A stretch of DNA of 40,038 nt from Gammaproteobacteria bacterium (lineage in GTDB: Bacteria; Pseudomonadota; Gammaproteobacteria; HTCC5015). The translations under genes and the position numbers were made by a program. Of the stretch, positions 34,084 to 40,038 are shown in pieces; within the stretch, counting starts at the first letter, position 1; each line of letters begins with the position of its first letter. Where the stretch lies: positions 1-40,038 of the forward strand of contig JANQRI010000039.1 of assembly GCA_028284675.1 (NCBI GenBank), in the 5' to 3' direction. Under the pieces are notes generated by a model. The model saw only the letters and a list, made by a program, of their open reading frames with translations. It was not told the DNA's origin and did no database searches.

Positions 34084-34998
34084 CTACCCACAGTTTGTAT
34101 TTGTGCTGCTCTCAAGATTAATGTTAATTTTTTTCATAAAACTTAAGCCTATTTTCTGATCGTAATAAGCCGCTTCATTAATAAAAGCCCCATAAACCGT
34201 TGACTCCCCTTCATAAGCAATGGTTTCACCTGCCAGTGTGATAAATAAAGGGTCTCCAGGTTTTATCGCATGATAATCTTTACCCTGCAAGTCAGGATGA
34301 ATCATTGCAGTAATCTCGCCCTCAGTATTTTCTGGCAAGGAGACTTTCTTAGTAAACTGATAACCGGCCATCTGTGTTGGTAAATTAAGTGGCAACCCTT
34401 CACTCCTTTGTTGTAGATAATCCAAAGCATGCATTACCGCTATATGCGTATCAGAATATACTTCATAATTTAGTAATCCTTGAGCAATTGGCCCTACTTC
34501 AATGAGTAGACCACTTAAACGTCCCATGGATGTTAAGAAATTATGCTCTAAACGATTACTAGGCTCGTAAAATAAGGTTGCATGAGGCATCTTCTGCTTA
34601 ATATAAAATGCCATTCCGACTACAAGAGGATCGCCTGAGTTAAAGACCAACGACATACCCATATTTGCAGTGGTGGTATGCAAATCAATGATAAAGTCGA
34701 TTCTAGGGTTTTCCTTGGGTCCTAGCAGTGCATCCAGCAATTTTGCACGCTGCTGCTCATAGCCCTTTAATTCTGGATTTCTAAGGTCTTGTATATCGAA
34801 TTGTCGATTTAAATCTTGGTCGATATAACGTCTTACATCTTTAATTGCCTGAGGGTTAGTCAAGTGCAGCTCTGTCGAAAAACTGCCTCGCTTGACTTCT
34901 TCAGGCTGTGAAAGCCAATGCTTAACAAGGTGCACACCCGTTAATTCATTTCCATGTGTTCCGCCTGTAATGGCGACATTTCTAATCGAGTCATTCAT
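34084..34998 (-). CDS. Aspartoacylase
   Basis: 304 aa, zinc-dependent deacylase of the aspartoacylase/succinylglutamate desuccinylase family. It hydrolyses N-acetylaspartate or a related N-acyl amino acid. Zinc ligands are His15 and Glu18 in GGTHGNE and His107 in IDLHTTT. The substrate-carboxylate Arg is in DLNRQF (about 65), and the catalytic Glu167 is in LLIEVGP. The length matches AspA enzymes. It converges with dgkA (44-base gap) and stands alone. The 173 bases upstream hold no gene I can recognise and mark the start of the GC-rich block. Confidence 0.9.
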   Translation of the reverse strand: MNDSIRNVAITGGTHGNELTGVHLVKHWLSQPEEVKRGSFSTELHLTNPQAIKDVRRYIDQDLNRQFDIQDLRNPELKGYEQQRAKLLDALLGPKENPRIDFIIDLHTTTANMGMSLVFNSGDPLVVGMAFYIKQKMPHATLFYEPSNRLEHNFLTSMGRLSGLLIEVGPIAQGLLNYEVYSDTHIAVMHALDYLQQRSEGLPLNLPTQMAGYQFTKKVSLPENTEGEITAMIHPDLQGKDYHAIKPGDPLFITLAGETIAYEGESTVYGAFINEAAYYDQKIGLSFMKKININLESSTNTNCG

Positions 34999-35171
34999 AT
35001 CATAACTCAGCGCTTCTCTGATAAGTTAGAAGTGCCTGCATGCGCGGATCGAGTGCGAAAACCGCTACATGCTGCATCCGTGCACGATATGGGCGTTTTC
35101 GAACTTGACCTTCTATCCGCCCGTTTGCGGGTTGCGCCGCTGATCACTGGCTAGTCTCCGGCTTTCTTTGA

Positions 35172-35681
35172 CTATTCGGTTTGAGCAGATGCCATGGCTT
35201 CTGCTGCCAAAGCCTGAATGCGCGCCACCATCGCAGAGAGGCCCGTGGCTCTACTCATAGAGAGATGTTGCTTGAGCCCCATCTCCTCGATAAAGATCGG
35301 AGGGTTGCTCAGAATCGCTTCGGGTGTATGTCCCGAATAAACCTTGAGCAGCAGCGCGATCAACCCGGAAACAATTGCTGCATCGCTGGTAGCATGAAAG
35401 AACAATCGCCCCTGGCTTTGATCAGCGAAGAACCACACATTGGCCTGACAGCCGTGCAGACGATGGGTTTCGGTTCGCTGTGCGTCAGGGAAAGCAGGCA
35501 GCTTGCGACCCAACTCGATCAGGTACTGGTAGCGCTCAGGCCAATCACCCAGCAGCTGAAAATTTTCGACAGTGCTTCGTTGTAAATCGGCAATGGCCGA
35601 ACTGTCATCAACAACGGCGGTCTCTACATGCGGTGGGTCGTCTCTGGACGGATCACTACTGTGGGAATTTTTTTTGATCAT
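35172..35681 (-). CDS. sufE: SufE-family cysteine desulfurase activator
   Basis: 169 aa from the ATG at 35681; the frame is open to a TTG at 35747, but that extension runs through a hairpin and is not family-like. It accepts persulfide sulfur from a SufS/CsdA cysteine desulfurase for Fe-S cluster assembly. The sulfur-accepting Cys78 is in LHGCQANVWF, and the C-terminal HLSMSRATGLSAMVARI matches SufE. The N-terminal 30 residues are longer than usual and polar. No sufS or other suf genes are nearby, so it could be CsdE-like. It follows cysS by 109 bases on the same strand. Confidence 0.87.
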   Translation of the reverse strand: MIKKNSHSSDPSRDDPPHVETAVVDDSSAIADLQRSTVENFQLLGDWPERYQYLIELGRKLPAFPDAQRTETHRLHGCQANVWFFADQSQGRLFFHATSDAAIVSGLIALLLKVYSGHTPEAILSNPPIFIEEMGLKQHLSMSRATGLSAMVARIQALAAEAMASAQTE

Positions 35682-35723
35682 ACAGACTAGTTTCCGACTT
35701 TCTTGTGGATTTGAAGCAAAGAA

Positions 35724-35744
35724 CCCGGACCTCCCGGATCCGGG
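35724..35744 (-). repeat. GC-rich hairpin after cysS
   Basis: CCCGGATCCGGG (35733-35744) is a perfect palindrome, and a further TCCGGG copy (35724-35729) allows an alternative stem. On the minus strand only TTCTTT follows, so it is at best a weak terminator between cysS and sufE. Confidence 0.35.
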
Positions 35745-35790
35745 CAAACGTTAATCCCGCTTGATGCGTTTAAATCGGCGGGCCAGCGTT

Positions 35791-37206
35791 TCACGCTGAT
35801 CTCTTCTCGACAGGGCGCAGTACCGGGCCATCAGAAGTATCCTCAATTGCAAAACCGGCGGCTTCCAGTTCTTTGCGCAGCGCATCCGCTTTGGCGAAAT
35901 CACGGTCTCGCCGTGCCTGCTCACGCTCAACCAGTAATGTCTTGATCTGTGAATCGGCGGAGTGCTGCTCAAATAATACTGATGCCGGCCGTAGCAATGC
36001 CAAAGCCTCTTGCGGCGACTGCTGCAACAGCCCCATCACCTTAGCAGATGCCAACAAAGCGGATTTGGCATGTGCTCGCCGGGCATCTGTGTCCGCATCG
36101 TTCAGTTGAGTCAGCAGCGCGTATAACCTCACTAATGCACCTGGGACGTTAAGATCATTCCTCAGTGCCTCCATAAACACCCGATCAGGTGTGCTCTGCG
36201 GCAATGCATCAATTTCAACAACCTTGGCCAAACTATCGTAATACCTCGTCAAAGTTTCCCGCGCCTCTTGAAGGCGCTGTGTAGTCCAGTCCAGTGGTTT
36301 GCGGTAGTGGCTGGACAGCAGCGCCAACCGAATAGCTTCTCCAGGCGCCTGAGTCAGCAGGTCGCGAACCAGCAGCACATTGCCAAGCGACTTGGACATT
36401 TTCTGCCCATCTACCGTGACAAAACTATTGTGAACCCAAGTATGGCAGTAAAGCGCATCATGGGCACAAGTGCCCTGAGCAATCTCATTTTCGTGGTGCG
36501 GGAAGATCAGATCCTGCCCGCCGCCGTGGATGTCAATGGTATGCCCAAGGTGCCGGCCAATCATCGCTGAGCACTCGATGTGCCAACCAGGACGACCCCG
36601 GCCCCACGGGCTGTCCCAGCCCGGCAAGTCTGGTGTTGATGAGGGCTTCCAGAGCACGAAATCCAACGGGTCGCGTTTGTAAGGCGCCACTTCTACACGG
36701 GCACCTGCGAGCATGTCATCGGTGCGTCGTCCCGAAAGCTGTCCATACGCAGGATAGGATGGCACATGAAACAACACATGCTCCTGCTCAACGTAGGCAT
36801 GGCCTCGCGCGATCAATGTCTGGATCAACTCTATAATATCGGAGATGTGCCCGGTGACACGCGGCTCCAACTCGGGCGTTAACACACCCAGCGACTGCAT
36901 GTCTTCATTATAAGCATTGATGTAACGGTCTGTGATGGCACCAATGGGAACGCCTGCTTCAGCGGCGGCCGCGTTTATCTTGTCATCCACATCAGTAAAG
37001 TTGCGCGCATAAACCACCTGCGGATAATCGTGGCGCAGCAGCCGCGACAGCACATCGAACACCACGGCGGGCCGCGCGTTACCAATGTGAGCGTAATTGT
37101 AAACTGTCGGACCGCACACATACATCGTTACCCGTTCGGGTCGACTGGTACGCAGCGCCTCTTTTTTGCGGGTGAGCGTATTATGGAGGTAGATCGGGGA
37201 ATTCAT
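35791..37206 (-). CDS. cysS: Cysteinyl-tRNA synthetase
   Basis: 471 aa, class I aminoacyl-tRNA synthetase charging tRNA-Cys. The zinc Cys31 starts CGPTVYNYAHIGNARP, where the HIGH motif reads HIGN. WHIECSAM and FPHHENEIAQ build the active site with zinc. KMSKS is in GQKMSKSLGN. Segments such as HIGNARPAVVFDVL, VEVAPYKRDPLDFVLWKPS and SPWGRGRPGWHIECSAM are, from memory, the alphaproteobacterial form rather than the E. coli form. GC content here reaches about 60% in places against high-40s in the flanks. AAGGTG precedes the ATG. It begins 12 bases after hisI. Confidence 0.96.
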   Translation of the reverse strand: MNSPIYLHNTLTRKKEALRTSRPERVTMYVCGPTVYNYAHIGNARPAVVFDVLSRLLRHDYPQVVYARNFTDVDDKINAAAAEAGVPIGAITDRYINAYNEDMQSLGVLTPELEPRVTGHISDIIELIQTLIARGHAYVEQEHVLFHVPSYPAYGQLSGRRTDDMLAGARVEVAPYKRDPLDFVLWKPSSTPDLPGWDSPWGRGRPGWHIECSAMIGRHLGHTIDIHGGGQDLIFPHHENEIAQGTCAHDALYCHTWVHNSFVTVDGQKMSKSLGNVLLVRDLLTQAPGEAIRLALLSSHYRKPLDWTTQRLQEARETLTRYYDSLAKVVEIDALPQSTPDRVFMEALRNDLNVPGALVRLYALLTQLNDADTDARRAHAKSALLASAKVMGLLQQSPQEALALLRPASVLFEQHSADSQIKTLLVEREQARRDRDFAKADALRKELEAAGFAIEDTSDGPVLRPVEKRSA

Positions 37207-37218
37207 GATACACCTTGA

Positions 37219-37743
37219 TCACAAGACAGTAGGGTTTGGCGCATCACCATAAACCTCTTTGGGATCGAAGGTTTTTTCCGTTTCCACATAGCTGATCTTG
37301 CCGGTTTTTAATTCAACGGCGCGATAGAAACAGCTGCGATAGCCCACGTGACAACTGGCTGGATCACTATGGGTGCCTGATGCCAGCTCAACACGCAACC
37401 AAACGGCGTCTTGATCATCATCAATCCGCATCTCGATCACCCGTTGCACCAAACCACTGGTGGCGCCCTTATGCCACAGTATTTGACGGCTGCGACTCCA
37501 GTAGTGTGCCTCACCAGTGACTATGGTTTTCTCCAGTGCCTCGCGGTTCATATAGCCCAGCATCAGCACTTCACCGCTGGCGGCATCAGTGGTCACACAA
37601 GCAATTAAGCCATCGTTGTCGAATTTAGGCGCTAAATCATGTCCTTCTTCGACTTGTTCGACAGAAGTACGCTCTGCAAAGCTGACTGCGTCAGTGGTTG
37701 AGGCTTTAGGTTGATCAGAGTCGGTTTTCATTGGGTTTCTCAT
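37219..37743 (-). CDS. hisI: Phosphoribosyl-AMP cyclohydrolase, variant zinc site
   Basis: 174 aa. HisI opens the adenine ring of phosphoribosyl-AMP in histidine synthesis. The core (about 40-150) has GEVLMLGYMN, GEAHYWSRSRQ, LWHKGATSGL and SCHVGYRSCFYR. The usual zinc-ligand Cys of the DCD motif is Asp109 in RIDDDQDA; the other two ligands, Cys131 and Cys138, remain. From memory this DDDQDA form is normal in alphaproteobacterial HisI, fitting the origin of adjacent cysS. The first about 35 residues are polar and extra. Start may be 37743 or the ATG at 37731. No other his genes are in the window. Confidence 0.92.
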   Translation of the reverse strand: MRNPMKTDSDQPKASTTDAVSFAERTSVEQVEEGHDLAPKFDNDGLIACVTTDAASGEVLMLGYMNREALEKTIVTGEAHYWSRSRQILWHKGATSGLVQRVIEMRIDDDQDAVWLRVELASGTHSDPASCHVGYRSCFYRAVELKTGKISYVETEKTFDPKEVYGDAPNPTVL

Positions 37744-37864
37744 TTATATAATGTCATTCAAATATCCCGGCTATTATATCAGCGCATTCTTCTGCCGTTA
37801 TCAGTTCCAAAAGGTTTTTTGATGCAATTTTTACCTAATTGATCAGTATTTTTTTGGTTATTAA

Positions 37865-37897
37865 GAAAAAAAGCCCCGCGATGCAGGGCTTTTTTGA
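37865..37897 (-). terminator. Rho-independent terminator of groESL
   Basis: The stem AGCCC (37872-37876) pairs with GGGCT (37886-37890), with further inner GC pairing. On the minus strand it is followed by seven T. It starts about 30 bases after the groEL stop. The other side carries TTTTTT too, so it could act in both directions. Confidence 0.88.
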
Positions 37898-37919
37898 ACT
37901 GCTGTAAGTAAGGCTGTAA

Positions 37920-39554
37920 CTACATCATGCCTGGCATGCCGCCGGCACCAGGCATTTCAGGAGCCGGTTCTTCTTTCTTCGGCAACTCTGCAACCATGGC
38001 TTCTGTTGTAATCATCAGGCCGGCAATTGATGAAGCATTCTGTAACGCACTGCGGGTGACTTTAGTCGGATCCAGAATACCCATTTCAATCATATCGCCG
38101 TACTCACCAGTCGCGGCGTTATAACCGAAATTTGCTTTACCTTCTTCAACCTTAGACAGAATGACGGAAGCCTCTTCACCGGCATTGCCAACAATCTGAC
38201 GTAACGGCTCTTCCATTGCCCGTAGTGCAATTGAAATACCGACATCCTGATCGTGGTTGTCGCCTTTCACGCCCTTCAGTGCTTCACGAGCGCGAATCAG
38301 TGCAACGCCACCACCGGGGACAACGCCCTCTTCAACCGCTGCACGTGTTGCATGCAATGCATCTTCAACACGGGCTTTTTTCTCTTTCATTTCAACTTCA
38401 GTTGCGGCACCCACTTTGATCACGGCAACACCACCGGCCAGCTTGGCAACACGTTCCTGCATTTTCTCTTTATCGTAATCAGAAGTTGATTCTTCGATTT
38501 GCGCACGGATCTGCTTAACACGGCCTTCAATATCTGCTTTATTGCCTGCACCATCAACAACGGTTGTGTTTTCTTTGGTGACAACAATCTTTTTGGCGGA
38601 ACCCAGATCTTCCAGACCGACTTTTTCCAGTGACAGGCCAATTTCCTCTGAAATAACCTTGCCACCAGTTAAAATCGCAATGTCTTCCAACATCGCTTTA
38701 CGTCGATCACCAAAGCCCGGTGCTTTAACAGCAGCCACTTTAACAATACCGCGAATAGTATTGACAACCAGTGTCGCAAGCGCTTCACCTTCTACATCTT
38801 CAGCAATAATTAACAGTGGACGACCTGATTTCGCAACGCCTTCCAATACCGGCAATAAATCACGAATGTTGGAGATTTTTTTATCGAATAACAGAATATA
38901 AGGCTCATCAAGCTCAGCACTCATATTGTCCTGATTATTGACGAAGTAGGGTGAGAGATAACCACGATCAAATTGCATACCTTCAACAACATTCAGCTCA
39001 TTCTCTAATGTAGAGCCGTCTTCAACGGTGATAACACCTTCTTTGCCGACTTTATCCATTGCATCCGCAATGATTTTACCGACATCCAGATCAGAGTTGG
39101 CTGAAATAGTACCAACCTGTGCAATTGCATTGCTGTCTGAGCAGGGCTCGGACATTTTCTTCAGCGCATCTACCGCTTTAATGACCGCTTTTTCCAGACC
39201 GCGCTTAAGATCCATCGGGTTCATGCCTGCGGCAACAGATTTCAAACCTTCTCGCAGTATCGCTTGAGCCAGTACGGTAGCTGTTGTCGTACCATCACCG
39301 GCAATATCGGATGTTTGAGACGCAACTTCTTTTACCATTTGTGCGCCCATATTCTCAAACTTGTCTTTTAATTCAATCTCTTTGGCTACCGAAACACCGT
39401 CTTTAGTCACGGTCGGCGCACCAAAAGATTTGTCCAAAACAACATTACGGCCCTTGGGGCCCAATGTGACTTTTACCGCATCAGCCAGTACATTCACTCC
39501 ATGTACCATGCGATGACGTGCATCATCACTAAAACGAACTTCTTTCGCACTCAT
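37920..39554 (-). CDS. groL: Chaperonin GroEL (60 kDa)
   Basis: 544 aa, forming the double-ring ATP-driven folding chamber. The start MSAKEVRFSDDAR, the ATP site VTLGPKGRNVVLDKSFGAPTVTKDG (spread over about 29-54) and GDGTTTATVLA are typical. The Gly/Met-rich tail ends GGMPGMM. It follows groES by 50 bases as a single operon, with a strong terminator after it. GroEL of this exact length is common in gammaproteobacteria. Confidence 0.99.
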   Translation of the reverse strand: MSAKEVRFSDDARHRMVHGVNVLADAVKVTLGPKGRNVVLDKSFGAPTVTKDGVSVAKEIELKDKFENMGAQMVKEVASQTSDIAGDGTTTATVLAQAILREGLKSVAAGMNPMDLKRGLEKAVIKAVDALKKMSEPCSDSNAIAQVGTISANSDLDVGKIIADAMDKVGKEGVITVEDGSTLENELNVVEGMQFDRGYLSPYFVNNQDNMSAELDEPYILLFDKKISNIRDLLPVLEGVAKSGRPLLIIAEDVEGEALATLVVNTIRGIVKVAAVKAPGFGDRRKAMLEDIAILTGGKVISEEIGLSLEKVGLEDLGSAKKIVVTKENTTVVDGAGNKADIEGRVKQIRAQIEESTSDYDKEKMQERVAKLAGGVAVIKVGAATEVEMKEKKARVEDALHATRAAVEEGVVPGGGVALIRAREALKGVKGDNHDQDVGISIALRAMEEPLRQIVGNAGEEASVILSKVEEGKANFGYNAATGEYGDMIEMGILDPTKVTRSALQNASSIAGLMITTEAMVAELPKKEEPAPEMPGAGGMPGMM

Positions 39555-39604
39555 TTTACTTCCTCATATAAAGATAATAGAAACGGGATACGCAGTATGG
39601 GGTT

Positions 39605-39895
39605 TTAGCTGTCGATAACCGCGGTGATATCGTCTTCACGCATCACCAGGAGCTCTTCTCCATCCACTTTAACTTCGGTACCGGAGTACTTGCCGAACAA
39701 CACTTTGTCACCGGCTTTCACATCCAGAGGGCGAACTTCGCCACTGTCTAAAATCTTGCCGTTACCCACCGCGACTACTTCGCCTTTAACAGGCTTTTCG
39801 GTAGCAGAATCCGGAATTACGATCCCACCCGGGCTGGTACGCTCTTCCTCCATACGTTTGACGATCACACGATCATGCAAAGGACGAATCTTCAT
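39605..39895 (-). CDS. groS: Co-chaperonin GroES (10 kDa)
   Basis: 96 aa, heptameric lid of GroEL. MKIRPLHDRVIVKRMEEE and the mobile-loop region SPGGIVIPDSA (about 22-32) are clear, and the C-terminal MREDDITAVID is typical. GGAGAGG lies before the ATG. Its promoter must lie further upstream, where only 49 unique bases remain before the tandem repeat, so no sigma32 site could be identified. Confidence 0.98.
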   Translation of the reverse strand: MKIRPLHDRVIVKRMEEERTSPGGIVIPDSATEKPVKGEVVAVGNGKILDSGEVRPLDVKAGDKVLFGKYSGTEVKVDGEELLVMREDDITAVIDS

Positions 39896-39944
39896 CTATG
39901 CCTCTCCATCAGGTTAAAAACTGTTACTTAGTAAGACCACGAGC

Positions 39945-40038
39945 GCAATTAGCAATTAGCAATTAGCAATTAGCAATTAGCAATTAGCAATTAGCAATTA
40001 GCAATTAGCAATTAGCAATTAGCAATTAGCAATTAGCA
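39945..40038. repeat. Tandem heptamer (GCAATTA) array running off the window end
   Basis: Thirteen perfect copies of GCAATTA (39945-40035) plus GCA fill the last 94 bases without a single mismatch. It begins 49 bases upstream of groES, where the promoter should be. It may be a real simple-sequence repeat or an assembly artefact at a contig end. Confidence 0.95.

Noticed and set aside
34999..35171. Gene remnant between aspartoacylase and sufE
   Set aside because: No frame gave a recognisable protein on either strand; only a short CCCG/CGGG-type hairpin is visible.
35751..35972. Alternative-frame reading frame over the cysS 3' end
   Set aside because: It lies within the cysS coding sequence in another frame, and its composition is explained by cysS codons.
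39945..40038. CRISPR-like array
   Set aside because: The units are 7 bp with no spacers, so it is a simple tandem repeat.

Overview
The window looks like a chromosomal segment of a mid-GC gammaproteobacterium. Three things point that way: the ssb / MFS transporter / uvrA block, the glnE-ilvE pair with heptose-LPS core genes nearby, and a Fur-type iron operon. The species cannot be named from the sequence. There are no insertion sequences, integrases, CRISPR arrays or phage genes, and no gene-free stretch longer than about 300 bases. The two ends look like contig edges: a fold-back copy of a tRNA arm on the left and a 7-bp tandem repeat running off the right.

Layout. 1-5246: initiator tRNA-fMet with its own promoter, ssb, a YajR-like MFS transporter, and divergent uvrA. 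5254-11342: amino-acid/keto-acid metabolism, with a leucine-type dehydrogenase and mobA on the minus strand. Facing away from them is an operon of a flavin-reductase-fold protein, 2-oxoacid dehydrogenase E1 alpha, E1 beta and an unusual E2, followed by a tiny secreted DUF4124 protein. 11360-17170: LPS inner-core heptose synthesis (glycosyltransferase, hldE, hldD, waaF) plus a divergent glycosyltransferase. 17202-21331: glnE, ilvE and a small zinc-finger protein. 21391-25281: a Fur-box-preceded ferric-iron ABC importer (binding lipoprotein, fused permease, ATPase).

25291-31485: a four-gene c-di-GMP signalling cluster, with two REC-GGDEF-EAL regulators bracketing two soluble histidine kinases. 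31688-34039: a near-consensus Pho box followed by a PAP2 phosphatase, a GT4 glycosyltransferase and diacylglycerol kinase. I read this as a phosphate-starvation membrane-lipid remodelling operon, and it is the most interesting system in the window. 34084-34998: aspartoacylase. 35172-37743: hisI, cysS and sufE, noticeably more GC-rich than the surroundings, with alphaproteobacterial-type HisI and CysS, suggesting horizontal acquisition. 37865-40038: groES-groEL with a strong terminator, and a (GCAATTA)n repeat where the groE promoter should be.

How the genes connect. Leucine dehydrogenase and IlvE both produce branched-chain 2-oxoacids, which the E1/E2 complex could oxidise; no E3 gene is present here. 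The Pho-box operon would turn phosphatidic acid into diacylglycerol and then glycolipid, with DgkA recycling the excess. The four-gene signalling cluster shares its upstream intergenic region with that operon, so the two may be co-regulated, although nothing in the sequence proves it.
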